A stretch of DNA of 64,000 nucleotides from Clavibacter californiensis (GTDB lineage: Bacteria; Actinomycetota; Actinomycetes; Actinomycetales; Microbacteriaceae), in NCBI RefSeq assembly GCF_021952865.1, contig NZ_CP040792.1:1240001-1304000 (forward strand). Reading direction: 5' to 3'. The notes under the pieces are model-generated. The model worked only from the letters and a program-made list of their open reading frames with translations, was not told where the DNA came from and did not search any database. Of the stretch, positions 1-8,680 are shown piece after piece; the first letter of the stretch is position 1; each line of letters starts with the position of its first letter. Both the position numbers and the translations under genes were made by a program.

Positions 1-81
1 CTTCTGCCCTCGCATCGTACGTCCGGCGCCGCCCGGCGACGAGCCCCCCGTCCAGGGGAGGGTCGCGTCGGGCGGATCCGG

Positions 82-2013
82 TCAGTCGCGCCGCGCGTAC
101 TCCTGGTACGACCAGCCGAACGCGCCGGCCACCATGCCGGCGCCGCGCGCGAGCGTGCGCGTGCCCTTCGCGCGGTGCGCGACGCTGCCCGTGACGGCGC
201 CCACGGCGATCCGTCCGGTGCCGCCGAGCGCCCGCACGGCGCCGCGCGCGGTCGCCCCGGCCCGGATCCGCGCGCGTGCCACGGGCGAGGCCGGCGCGAG
301 CGCGACCGACGTGAGGCTCCACGAGTTCCCGCTGCTGAAGGCGCGGAGCACGACCCAGCGGCGCGTCGTCCGGGCGCGCGGCACGACGTCGACGACGCCC
401 GCCTCGGCGCACCAGGTGAGCAGCCCGCCGGACGCGACGAGCTGGCGGGTGAAGAGCGTGTCCTCGCCGCCCTGCGTGCCGAGGTCCACGTCGAAGCGCA
501 AGTCCGCCGCGCGCACGGCGCGGACGTCGAGCAGGAGGTTGTTGGTCGCGGCGACCTCGAGCCGCGTGCCGGTCGCGGGGCGGCGGCGCGTGAAGAAGCC
601 GCCGGCGCGCACCCACGCGTCGGGCTCGACCTCGTACTCGCTGCGCACCGGTCCGGCCACGCCCGCGCTGCCCGTCGCGTGCCGGGCGCGGACGAGGGCG
701 GCGAGCCAGCCGGGATCCGGCCGCTCGTCGTCGTCGAGGAAGACGAGGAGGTCGGCGTCGCCCGCGGCGTCGAGCGCCCGGTTGCGGGCGGCGGAGATGC
801 CGGGCGTCGGCTCGTGCACGTAGGCGATCGGGACGGGGGAGTCCGCTGCCGCGTCCTCCACCGCCGCGCCCGCGCCGCCCGCCGGGTCGTTGTCGACGAC
901 GACGATCCGCACGGAGCGGGGGAGCGCGGGGTCGGCCTCGGCCGCCTCCCGCAGCCCGGCCGCCTGCGCGGCGACGAGCGGGAGCACGGCGCGGATGTCG
1001 TCGGGGCGCCGGTAGGTGAGGATCGCGATCGCGAGCGAGGATGCGGGGACGACCGGGCGGGCGGGCCGCGCCGTCGGCGCGGGGGAGGGCACCGCGCGCC
1101 AGCCCCCGGAGAGCCGGTAGCCGTCGACGATACCGCGGACGGCCGCCGACACGGGTGCCACCGGGTGCGCGAACTGCCGCCGCCCGCCCTGCAGCAGCAC
1201 CTCGTAGGCGATGACCGGCGTCAGCCGCCGCCAGCGGCGGAGCGTCGGGGCGTCGAGGTGCCTGGCCCCGTAGAGGAGCCGGTTCCGGATGTTGTGGTAG
1301 TAGTACGTGGCCGACTTGGCCTGCCCCGCGCTCGCGTGGCCGGCGCTCTGCGTGCCGCCCTCGGCGTGCACGGCCACGGCGTCGTCCACGACGCGCAGCC
1401 GTCCGCCCGCCTCCACGACCTTGCGCGAGAGGTCGACGTCCTCCCAGTAGAGGAAGTAGTCGTCCGAGAAGCCGCCGACGCGCGTCCACAGCTCGTCGGT
1501 CACGAGCAGGCACGCGCCCGTGAGCCACGGCTCGACCTCGAGTCCGGGGTGCTGGGCGCGGCGGGCGGCGCCGCGGATCCGGCCGTCGGCGAGGTAGAGG
1601 TCGGAGCCGCGGAACCACGTGCTGCCGTCCGGCCGGAGGATGGTCGGGGCCGCGAGCGTGAGCGGATCCGCCGCGACGACGCCACGCAGCACGGCGAGCT
1701 GGTCGGGGGCGATGGTCGCGTCGGGGTTCAGCAGCAGGAACTCGCGCGCGCCCAGGCCGCGCGCCGCGTCGACCCCGATGTTCATGCCGGTGCCGAAGCC
1801 CGTGTTGCCGTCCGGGTACACGCCGTGCACGCGCGTGGACGGGTGCGCCGCCAGCTCCCGCACGTGCGCGCGCTCCGCGTCGGTCGTGCGGTTGTCGACG
1901 ACCACGAGCAGCGCGTCGTCGAGGTGCTCGATCAGCGGCAGCACGTTCTCGCGCACGAGGTCGGCGGATCCGTAGTTGACGACCACGACGGCGAGGAGGG
2001 CGGGGCGGGGCAT
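82..2013 (-). CDS. Tandem-domain family 2 glycosyltransferase
   Basis: This 643-residue cytoplasmic protein carries two GT-A (family 2) glycosyltransferase modules in one chain. The first (about residues 8-300) opens with VVVVNYGSADLV, has the nucleotide-sugar region FGTGMNIGVDAAR and LLNPDATI, and a later FLYWEDVDLSRKV acceptor-side motif typical of rhamnosyltransferase-like enzymes. The second (about residues 326-600) restarts with AIAILTYRRPDDI, then IVVVDNDPAGG and the DXD-type FLDDDERPD. It probably adds two sugars to a lipid-linked glycan, with the sugars unknown. It is divergent from another glycosyltransferase and near a flippase, so a role in exopolysaccharide or cell-wall glycan assembly is inferred. 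Start is the ATG giving MPRPALLAV; no strong ribosome site is visible. Confidence 0.88.
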   Translation of the reverse strand: MPRPALLAVVVVNYGSADLVRENVLPLIEHLDDALLVVVDNRTTDAERAHVRELAAHPSTRVHGVYPDGNTGFGTGMNIGVDAARGLGAREFLLLNPDATIAPDQLAVLRGVVAADPLTLAAPTILRPDGSTWFRGSDLYLADGRIRGAARRAQHPGLEVEPWLTGACLLVTDELWTRVGGFSDDYFLYWEDVDLSRKVVEAGGRLRVVDDAVAVHAEGGTQSAGHASAGQAKSATYYYHNIRNRLLYGARHLDAPTLRRWRRLTPVIAYEVLLQGGRRQFAHPVAPVSAAVRGIVDGYRLSGGWRAVPSPAPTARPARPVVPASSLAIAILTYRRPDDIRAVLPLVAAQAAGLREAAEADPALPRSVRIVVVDNDPAGGAGAAVEDAAADSPVPIAYVHEPTPGISAARNRALDAAGDADLLVFLDDDERPDPGWLAALVRARHATGSAGVAGPVRSEYEVEPDAWVRAGGFFTRRRPATGTRLEVAATNNLLLDVRAVRAADLRFDVDLGTQGGEDTLFTRQLVASGGLLTWCAEAGVVDVVPRARTTRRWVVLRAFSSGNSWSLTSVALAPASPVARARIRAGATARGAVRALGGTGRIAVGAVTGSVAHRAKGTRTLARGAGMVAGAFGWSYQEYARRD

Positions 2014-2159
2014 GCGGGTCCCATCGGTCGGGCGGGCGGCGGGCGGCGCCGGCCGGGCCGCCCCGGGTGCGGGCGGGTGGTGGCATAGTCTATTTCCTCG
2101 ACCGATGACGCCGTGGCCGTGCCCGACGAGCCGCTGCCGGTCATCCCGCCAGGAGCGCC

Positions 2160-3209
2160 ATGACCGTCCCCTCCCGTCCGCCCGGCCGCGACCTCGTCGT
2201 CCTCCAGTCGTCGCAGGCGCCCCGCCCCACGACGAACCCGTACATCGTGATGCTCGGCCGCGCGCTCGCGGCCACCCCCGGCGTCCGCCCGCTGCACTTC
2301 AGCTGGCGCGCCGCGCTGCTCGGCCGCTACGACGTCTTCCACGTGCACTGGCCCGAGATCCTCGTCGACGGGCACAGCCCGCTGAAGAAGGCGGTCCGCC
2401 AGGCGTTCACCGTCGCGCTCCTCGCGAAGCTGGCGCTCGGGCGGATCCCGATCGTCCGCACCGTGCACAACCTCGAGCGGCCGACGGGCATCAGCCGCCG
2501 CGAGACGCTGCTCCTCGCGCTCATGGAGCGGATGACGACGCTGCGGGTGCGCGTCAACCCGATCACGGAGATTCCCGCCCACCAGCCGGTCGCCACGATC
2601 CTGCACGGCCACTACCGCGACTGGTTCCGCGACGAGCCGCGCGCCGACGTCGTGCCCGGCCGCCTCGGCTACGTCGGCCTCGTCCGCCGGTACAAGGGCG
2701 TCGAGCAGCTCGTCGCGGCGTTCCGCGGCGCGGGCGACGCGGGCGCGGACCTGTCGCTCCGCATCGGCGGCAACCCGTCCTCCGAGGAGCTCGCCGGGAC
2801 GATCCGCGCGCTCGCCGCGGGCGACGACCGGATCCGCCTCGACCTGCGCTTCCAGTCCGACGCCGAGCTCGTCGACATCGTCACCTCCTCCGAGCTCGTC
2901 GTGCTCCCGTACCGGTTCATGCACAACTCCGGCGGCGCGCTCGCGGCCCTCTCGCTCGACCGGCCGGTGCTCGTGCCCGACAACGCCGTGAACCGCGCGC
3001 TCGCCGAGGAGGTCGGCCCGGGCTGGATCCACCTGTTCGACGGCGACCTCACCCCCGAGGAGCTGCTCCGCGCGACCGAGGCCGTCCGCACGGGAGCGCG
3101 CGCGGCGTCGCCCGACCTCGCCGACCGCGACTGGGACCGGGCGGGCACGGCGCACGCGTCCGCGTACCGGCGCGCGCTCCGCATCCGCCGCGGCGTCGAG
3201 CGGGGCTGA
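2160..3209 (+). CDS. GT-B fold glycosyltransferase (GT4-like)
   Basis: A 349-residue protein that looks like a retaining glycosyltransferase of the GT-B fold. The N-terminal half has FHVHWPEILVDG and IVRTVHNLERP, the usual acceptor-side pattern. The C-terminal half has LGYVGLVRRYKGVEQLV (donor-binding linker) and VVLPYRFMHNSGGALAALSL, which corresponds to the E-x7-E region of GT4-type enzymes, although the first acidic residue is not clear. The ATG at 2160 follows CCAGGAGCGCC, a good ribosome site. It is divergent from the tandem-domain glycosyltransferase and upstream of a flippase, so it probably acts in the same surface polysaccharide pathway. Substrate not deducible. Confidence 0.85.
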   Translation: MTVPSRPPGRDLVVLQSSQAPRPTTNPYIVMLGRALAATPGVRPLHFSWRAALLGRYDVFHVHWPEILVDGHSPLKKAVRQAFTVALLAKLALGRIPIVRTVHNLERPTGISRRETLLLALMERMTTLRVRVNPITEIPAHQPVATILHGHYRDWFRDEPRADVVPGRLGYVGLVRRYKGVEQLVAAFRGAGDAGADLSLRIGGNPSSEELAGTIRALAAGDDRIRLDLRFQSDAELVDIVTSSELVVLPYRFMHNSGGALAALSLDRPVLVPDNAVNRALAEEVGPGWIHLFDGDLTPEELLRATEAVRTGARAASPDLADRDWDRAGTAHASAYRRALRIRRGVERG

Positions 3210-3374
3210 GCCGCGCCACCCGTTCTGGGGCTGGCTCCGCGCGCCCTCCCGGCTAGCATCGGATAGGGCCCGCATACCCGGCGGTCCTCCCGACACCGAG
3301 CTCGCGGTGATCCGGCTGTCACCCGCAGCCGACCCGATCGCCACCCCCTCCTCGACCCGACGACGGAAGCCCAC

Positions 3375-4994
3375 ATGCCATCCGCCCTGCCCGGCGACCC
3401 CTCCGCCGCGCCAGCGCCCGCGCCCGAGACGCCGCCCGCCGCGACGCAGGGTCTCGGCGCGCGCGCGGCCCGCGGCGCGATCGTCACGATCGGCGCGCAG
3501 CTCGTCCGGATCCTCATCCAGGTCGCGTCCGTCGTCGTCCTCGCCCGCCTGCTCACGCCCACCGACTACGGCCTGCTCGCGATGGTGCTCGCCATCATCG
3601 GCGTCGGCGAGATCTTCCGCGACTTCGGCCTGTCCAACGCGGCCATCCAGGCGCGCGACCTCAGCCGCGGCCAGCGCGACAACCTCTGGTGGATCAACGC
3701 CGGCATCGGCCTCGTGCTCGCCGCGCTCGTCTTCTGCGCCGCCTGGCCGCTCGCGGCGGTCTTCGGCCACGACGAGCTGATCCCCATCGCGCATGCCCTC
3801 AGCCTCACCTTCGTCTTCAACGGCCTCGCGACGCAGTACCGCGCGAGCCTCACCCGCAGCCTCCGCTTCCGCGCGCTCGCGACAGCCGACGTCACGGCTC
3901 CCGCGGTGGCCCTCCTCGTCGCCATCGGCGGCGCGCTCCTCGGCTGGGGCTACTGGGCGCTCGTCGCGCAGCAGCTCACGCAGACGCTCGTGCTGCTGGC
4001 GCTCGCGGTCGGCTTCGCCCGCTGGATCCCGCGCCTCCCGAGCCGCGGCGAGCCCATGGGCCCGCTGCTGCGCTTCGGCTGGAACATGGTCTCGAGCCAG
4101 ATGGTTGGCTACGTCAGCAACAACATCGACACGTTCCTCGTGGGCCTTCGCTTCGGCGCCGGCTCGCTCGGCATCTACAACCGCGCGTTCCAGCTGCTGA
4201 TGACGCCGCTCGCGCAGATCCGCAGCCCCCTCACCACGGTCGCGATCCCCGTGCTCTCGCGCCTCGCCGACGAGCAGCGCCGCTTCGCCGACTACGTCGC
4301 GCGCGGCCAGCTCGCCCTCGGCTACACGCTCGGCGCGGGCCTCGGCCTCGTCGCGGCCACCGCCGTGCCGATCACCGCGGTGTTCCTCGGGCCGCAGTGG
4401 GACAGCGTCGCGCCGATCCTCCGGCTCCTCGCCATCGCCGGGATCTTCGACACGCTCGCCTTCGTCGGCTACTGGGTCTACGTCTCGCGCGGCCTGACGG
4501 GCGACCTGTTCCGGTTCTCGCTGCTGAGCGCGGTGATCAAGGTCAGCTGCATCCTCGTCGGATCCACCGGCGGCATCGTCGGCATCGCCGCCGGGTACGC
4601 CGCGGCACCCGCCATCTGTTGGCCGATCTCGCTCTGGTGGCTGTCGCGGAAGGCTCCCATCCCCACGCGCCGGCTGTACATGGGCGCCCTCCGGATCATC
4701 GGCGTCGTGGGCACCGTGAGCGTCGCGACGGGCGCGCTCCTCGCCATGGTCGACACCGGATCCGCCGTGCTCCAGCTCCTCGCGGGCGTCGGCACGACCG
4801 CGGTGCTCTACGTGCTCGCCGTCGCGCTCGTCCCGCCCGTCCGACGGGATGTGCGCGGGGTGCTCGACCTCGCGCGCGTGCTGCCGCGGGCCCGCCGCGG
4901 CGCCGCGCCCGCCGCCGTCCCGGGATCCGACCCGGAGGCGTCTCCCGCCGATGCGGTCGCCGACTCGCCGGCCGACGCCCGCGTCCCGTCCTAG
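3375..4994 (+). CDS. Wzx-like polysaccharide flippase (MOP superfamily)
   Basis: A 539-residue polytopic membrane protein of the polysaccharide transporter branch of the MOP superfamily. After a disordered Ala/Pro-rich N-terminus of about 30 residues comes RGAIVTIGAQLVRILIQV and then LLTPTDYGLLAMVLAI, a typical first-helix pattern of Wzx/RfbX proteins. About 12-14 hydrophobic segments follow. A charged Ala/Pro tail of about 35 residues ends the protein. The expected role is flipping a lipid-linked oligosaccharide across the membrane. It lies next to two glycosyltransferases and an epimerase on the same strand, which supports that. Exact substrate unknown. Confidence 0.85.
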   Translation: MPSALPGDPSAAPAPAPETPPAATQGLGARAARGAIVTIGAQLVRILIQVASVVVLARLLTPTDYGLLAMVLAIIGVGEIFRDFGLSNAAIQARDLSRGQRDNLWWINAGIGLVLAALVFCAAWPLAAVFGHDELIPIAHALSLTFVFNGLATQYRASLTRSLRFRALATADVTAPAVALLVAIGGALLGWGYWALVAQQLTQTLVLLALAVGFARWIPRLPSRGEPMGPLLRFGWNMVSSQMVGYVSNNIDTFLVGLRFGAGSLGIYNRAFQLLMTPLAQIRSPLTTVAIPVLSRLADEQRRFADYVARGQLALGYTLGAGLGLVAATAVPITAVFLGPQWDSVAPILRLLAIAGIFDTLAFVGYWVYVSRGLTGDLFRFSLLSAVIKVSCILVGSTGGIVGIAAGYAAAPAICWPISLWWLSRKAPIPTRRLYMGALRIIGVVGTVSVATGALLAMVDTGSAVLQLLAGVGTTAVLYVLAVALVPPVRRDVRGVLDLARVLPRARRGAAPAAVPGSDPEASPADAVADSPADARVPS

Positions 4995-5133
4995 CCCCTG
5001 CGCGACGGGCGTCCGCGCCCCCCGAGGTCCGCAACCTTTCCCCCTCCACCCCGGGCGGCGCGGGGCCGGCGCGGGCGTAGCGTGCACGCAGGGCGCGGAT
5101 CCACCGGCGCCCCCTTCGATGACGAGGACCCTT

Positions 5134-6177
5134 GTGACCCCAGGCGCCGCCACCCTGTCCGTGCTCTACCTCGGCGGGACGGGCACCATCAGCTCCGCCT
5201 GCGTCCGGGCCTCCGTCGCCGCCGGGATGGACGTCACGGTCGTCAACCGCGGCGCCGACTCCCGGGGCCGCGGCACGCCCGAGGGGGTGACGAGCCGCGT
5301 CGCCGACGTGACGGATCCGGTCGCGCTGCTCGCCGCGATCGGCGACCGCGCGTTCGACGCGGTCGTCGACTTCCTGTCCTTCGACGCCGCGGGCGCCGAC
5401 GGCCGCGTCGAGCTCTTCGCCGGCCGCACCCGCCAGTTCGTCGCCATCAGCTCGGCGTCGATCTACCGGAAGCCCGCGCTCCAGACGCCCATCACCGAGT
5501 CGACGCTCCGCGCCAACCCGTTCCTCTCCTACGCGCGCGACAAGATCGCCATGGAGGACGCCTTCGTCCGCCACCACCGAGAGAGCGGCTTCCCGGTCGT
5601 CATCGTGCGCCCGTCGCACACCTACGACGAGGCGAGCCCGCCGCTGGCGGGCGACTGGACGGTCGTCGACCGCATCGCGCGCGGCGACGAGGTCGTGGTC
5701 CCGGGCGACGGCACCTCGCTCTGGACGCTCACGCACGCGGACGACTTCGCGGTCGGCCTCGTCGGGATCCTCGGCGACGAGCGGGCGGTCGGCGAGGCGC
5801 TGCACATCACGAGCGACGACGTCTCGACGTGGGACCGGATCCACCACCTCGTCGCCGACGCGCTCGGCGTCGAGGCGCGGCTGGTGCACGTGCCCGCCGA
5901 GCAGTTCCCGGTCGTCGAGCCCGACTGGGGCTGGTCGGAGCTCGTGCTGGGCGACCTCTCGCACAGCGCCGTCTTCGACACGACCCGGATCCGCCGGCTC
6001 GTGCCCGCGTTCCAGCCGCGGATCCCGTTCCACCTCGCCGTCCGCGGCATCGTCGCCTGGCGGGCGGCCCACCCCGAGCTCACGCGGCCGGACGCGGACA
6101 TCGACCGCCGGATCCAGCGGCTCGTCGACGCGAAGCACGCCGCCGACGCCGCGTACCGGGCGGCCGCGGCGGGCTGA
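5134..6177 (+). CDS. NAD-dependent epimerase/dehydratase family protein
   Basis: A protein of about 347 residues with an extended-SDR Rossmann fold. The N-terminal VLYLGGTGTISSACVRA is the NAD(P)-binding glycine motif. ISSASIYRKPAL supplies the Ser region, and YARDK is the YxxxK pair of the active site. FHLAVRGIVAWR lies near the C-terminus. The start is uncertain: GTG at 5134 has GAGGA five bases upstream, while an in-frame ATG at 5119 has no ribosome site, so I prefer 5134. It follows the flippase gene on the same strand and probably acts on a nucleotide sugar or other sugar derivative; similar proteins are often annotated only as NAD-dependent epimerase or reductase. Confidence 0.82.
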   Translation: MTPGAATLSVLYLGGTGTISSACVRASVAAGMDVTVVNRGADSRGRGTPEGVTSRVADVTDPVALLAAIGDRAFDAVVDFLSFDAAGADGRVELFAGRTRQFVAISSASIYRKPALQTPITESTLRANPFLSYARDKIAMEDAFVRHHRESGFPVVIVRPSHTYDEASPPLAGDWTVVDRIARGDEVVVPGDGTSLWTLTHADDFAVGLVGILGDERAVGEALHITSDDVSTWDRIHHLVADALGVEARLVHVPAEQFPVVEPDWGWSELVLGDLSHSAVFDTTRIRRLVPAFQPRIPFHLAVRGIVAWRAAHPELTRPDADIDRRIQRLVDAKHAADAAYRAAAAG

Positions 6178-6204
6178 CCCGCGGCGGCCGTGCTGATCGA
6201 GGCG

Positions 6205-7023
6205 CTAGCGGGCGGCGACCGCGGGACGCGCGGCGACCCGTCCGGCCCACCCGGCGCGGACGCGAGCGACGAGCGTCACGACGACGACCGCGGCGGCCGC
6301 CACGACCGCGGCCACGGCGGCCGGCGTCGAGAGCAGCTCGCCCGTGAGGCGTCCGACGGCGACCCACGCGAGGCCCCAGGCGATGGCCGCGGAGGGCGCC
6401 AGGCGCCCGCCGTCGCGGAGCGCGAGCAGCACGCCGACGACGCCGGCGACCGCGAGCAGCGCGACCGCCCAGGCGTCGCGCCCCGTCGTGCCCGGCTGGA
6501 AGCCCGACGCCGTGAGGATCGAGGTGACGTTCGCGATGGTCGCGACGCTCACCCAGCCGAGGTACAGGCCCATGGTGCCGTCGAGCACGACGCCCTCGAC
6601 GAGGTTCCGGGGCCGGGTCGCCATGAGCGCGCGGAAGACCCACATCAGCGTCACGAGCAGCGCGACGATGACCACGCCGCTCAGCACGAGGAAGCCCGCC
6701 TGCGCGCTGAGGATCCAGGCGGCGTTGAGCACGAGGGTCACGGCGACGGGGTAGCCGACCCGGCGCTGGCGCTCGTCGGCGCGCTGCGCGGGGAGCGCCT
6801 GCCAGATCGTGTACGCGACGAGGCCGAGGTAGATCACGCTCCAGATCGAGAACGCGGGGCCGTCCGGCGCGACGGGCGTGTAGCTCGCGCTGAGGGCGCC
6901 GCTCGACGCGTTCTGGATGCTCTGGTCGCTGAACGCGCCCGACCCGAAGGCGGAGCCGATGACGGCGAACGCCATGCTCGAGATGACGACGATCTGGCGG
7001 ACGATGTCCTTCACGGTGCCCAT
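6205..7023 (-). CDS. TspO/MBR-related membrane protein
   Basis: A 272-residue membrane protein with about 7 hydrophobic segments. The order of segments and YTPVAPDGPAFSIWSVIYLG followed by an LNAAWILSAQAG segment match the tryptophan-rich TspO/MBR-related family in actinobacteria. Those proteins are longer than classical TspO (about 160 residues), and the role of this branch is not established. The ATG is preceded by GAGGAGCAGG. It is divergent from a MarR regulator with a perfect inverted repeat in the shared 81-base promoter region, so it is probably the target of that regulator. Ligand and stress signal unknown. Confidence 0.75.
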   Translation of the reverse strand: MGTVKDIVRQIVVISSMAFAVIGSAFGSGAFSDQSIQNASSGALSASYTPVAPDGPAFSIWSVIYLGLVAYTIWQALPAQRADERQRRVGYPVAVTLVLNAAWILSAQAGFLVLSGVVIVALLVTLMWVFRALMATRPRNLVEGVVLDGTMGLYLGWVSVATIANVTSILTASGFQPGTTGRDAWAVALLAVAGVVGVLLALRDGGRLAPSAAIAWGLAWVAVGRLTGELLSTPAAVAAVVAAAAVVVVTLVARVRAGWAGRVAARPAVAAR

Positions 7024-7049
7024 GCGGCCTGCTCCTCTACGATGGGAAA

Positions 7050-7078
7050 GTCAGCAGGCGGATAGTAAGCCTGCTGAC
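7050..7078. promoter_or_regulatory. Inverted repeat, candidate MarR operator
   Basis: GTCAGCAGGC at 7050-7059 is matched perfectly by GCCTGCTGAC at 7069-7078, with nine bases between. It sits in the 81-base gap between the divergent TspO-like gene and the MarR gene, where both promoters must lie. The position and symmetry fit a dimeric MarR regulator that controls itself and its neighbour; the binding protein is inferred. Confidence 0.7.
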
Positions 7079-7104
7079 GATCACTGTAGCAGGAGGTGTC
7101 GCCC

Positions 7105-7563
7105 ATGGCCGGAGGGATGTCCGCCGAGGACGAGCTCGGCAGCTGGCCCACGGGTCGGCTGCTGTCCACGGCCGCGCGCGCGGTCGAGCACGCGTGGTCC
7201 GAGGCGCTCGCCACCCTCGGCGTCACGCACGCGGGGCTCATCGCGCTGCACCTGCTGCGCGACGGGCCGCTCAGCCAGATCCAGCTCGCCCGCTCCGCGC
7301 ACGTCGAGACGCAGACCATGTCGCGCACGCTCGAGCGGCTGGAGCGGGAGGGCCTCGTGTCCCGCGCCCCGGATCCCGCCGACCGCCGCCGCCACGTCGT
7401 CGCCCGCACCGACGCAGGCGCCGAGGCGTGGGAGCGCGCGCAGGCGCTCGAGCAGGACGTCGTCCCCGAGCTCGCCCGCTCGGAGGAGATGCGCCGGGGC
7501 CTCATCGACGTGATCCGCGCGGCCGGCCGCCCGGCCCCCGCCGCCGCGGAGCGCGGCCGATGA
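7105..7563 (+). CDS. MarR family transcriptional regulator
   Basis: A 152-residue winged-helix regulator. The recognition region LSQIQLARSAHVETQTMSR and the wing LVSRAPDPADRRRHVV (about residues 60-100) are typical of MarR. The true start is the ATG at 7105, because a strong AGGAGG lies at 7091-7096, eight bases upstream; an upstream in-frame GTG at 7096 falls inside that ribosome site. It overlaps the next gene by an ATGA junction, so they are co-transcribed. It is divergent from the TspO-like gene with a palindrome between them, which suggests autoregulation and control of both sides. Confidence 0.88.
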   Translation: MAGGMSAEDELGSWPTGRLLSTAARAVEHAWSEALATLGVTHAGLIALHLLRDGPLSQIQLARSAHVETQTMSRTLERLEREGLVSRAPDPADRRRHVVARTDAGAEAWERAQALEQDVVPELARSEEMRRGLIDVIRAAGRPAPAAAERGR

Positions 7564-8300
7564 GCCGCCCCGCCGATCCCGTCTCCGCCGCCGCGCCCGA
7601 CCTCCCCGGCCGCGCCGTCATCCGCCAGGTCTGGAGCGACCTCGCGTTCGTGCACTGGCGCGTGGATCCCGCCCTCGTCGCGCCGCTCCTGCCGCCGGGC
7701 ACGCGCCCCGACGTCCACGACGGATCCAGCTGGGTCGGCCTCATCCCCTTCGTCCTGTCCCGCAGCGCCTTCCCGCCGCTGCCCGCCGTGCCGTGGGCCG
7801 GCACGTTCGCCGAGCTCAACGTGCGCCTCTACAGCGTGGGCGACGACGGCCGCCGCGGCGTGGTCTTCCGCTCGCTCGAGGCCGCGAAGCTCCTGCCGAC
7901 GATCGGCGCGCGTGTCGGCCTCGGCCTGCCGTACATGTGGGCGTCGATGACGCACGAGGAGCACGACGGCGTCGTCACCTACACGTCCCGCCGACACACG
8001 GGCACCCGCCCGTCGTCGCGCATCTCCGTCCGCCCGCTCGGCGAGGAGGTGGAGGGGGATCCGCTCGCCGACTTCCTCACCGCGCGCTGGGGCATGCACG
8101 TGGCCCGCGGCGGCGTCACGCGCTACTGGCCGAACACGCACGACGCGTGGACCCTCCAGCGCGCGGAGCTCGTCGACCTCGAGGACGAGCTGGTCGCGGC
8201 AGCGGGCCTCCCGGGGATCGTCGACCGCGCGCCCGACTCCGTGCTGTTCTCCCGCGGCGTCCGCACGGAGTTCGCCGGACCGCTCCGCCCGCGCGCGTAG
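7560..8300 (+). CDS. DUF2071 (YqjF-like) protein
   Basis: A 246-residue protein of the DUF2071/YqjF family. Family-like features are the opening VWSDLAFVHWRVDPALVAPLLPPG, cited here only in part as FVHWRVDPALVAPLLPPG, then LIPFVLS, FAELNVRLYSV and a MTHEEHDG-TYTSRRH region. The biochemical role of the family is not well defined. Its ATG overlaps the stop codon of the MarR gene, so it is in the same operon. It is convergent with a small membrane-protein gene nine bases further on. Confidence 0.8.
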   Translation: MSRPADPVSAAAPDLPGRAVIRQVWSDLAFVHWRVDPALVAPLLPPGTRPDVHDGSSWVGLIPFVLSRSAFPPLPAVPWAGTFAELNVRLYSVGDDGRRGVVFRSLEAAKLLPTIGARVGLGLPYMWASMTHEEHDGVVTYTSRRHTGTRPSSRISVRPLGEEVEGDPLADFLTARWGMHVARGGVTRYWPNTHDAWTLQRAELVDLEDELVAAAGLPGIVDRAPDSVLFSRGVRTEFAGPLRPRA

Positions 8301-8309
8301 TCCACGGCG

Positions 8310-8603
8310 CTAGTCCAGGGGCACCGTCGTGGAGGTGAAGGAGCCCGACACGCTCGCCGTCGCGATGGAGATGGCCGCCACCGCGATCAAGGTGACGACG
8401 ATGACGGCGACCGCCGCCCAGAGCACGACGGCCTCCTGCTTCGAGGGCCTCCGGGTCAGCCGATGCACCGAGGCCACGAGGACCGCCAGCTGCGCGACGA
8501 GCGACCACGCTGACCCCAGCAGGAACACGCAGGAAATGACCGCCGCCGCCAGCAGCCACCAGTGGACGGAGGTCCTCCGGGACTGATCGCTCGTGGTCGT
8601 CAT
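8310..8603 (-). CDS. Small two-helix membrane protein, unknown function
   Basis: A 97-residue protein with two hydrophobic segments, WWLLAAAVISCVFLLGSAW (about residues 15-35) and VVLWAAVAVIVVTLIAVAA (about residues 60-80), with a basic stretch HRLTRRPSKQE between them. The outer tail is Ser/Thr-rich. I do not recognise a family. The ATG at 8603 begins MTTTSDQSRR; no clear ribosome site is visible, so the start is moderately certain. The gene lies between a DUF2071 gene and a GH15 gene with no obvious functional link. Confidence 0.55.
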   Translation of the reverse strand: MTTTSDQSRRTSVHWWLLAAAVISCVFLLGSAWSLVAQLAVLVASVHRLTRRPSKQEAVVLWAAVAVIVVTLIAVAAISIATASVSGSFTSTTVPLD

Positions 8604-8680
8604 GGAGTCCGACGATGCCGATCGAGTCCGTCGCCCTGCTCGGGCCCGGCGCCCTGCTCGGGCCCGGCGCCGGTGAACGC

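Noticed and set aside
1-81. Partial gene at the left edge
   Set aside because: No frame with coding character could be followed through these bases.
1932-5153. Very long antisense open frame (1073 codons) opposite the glycosyltransferase and flippase genes
   Set aside because: It has Arg/Gly/Asp/Glu-rich composition with no fold-like pattern, and is the shadow of real genes in high-GC DNA; similar long shadows occur at 17181-20609, 24344-27631, 41532-44015 and 44950-46926.
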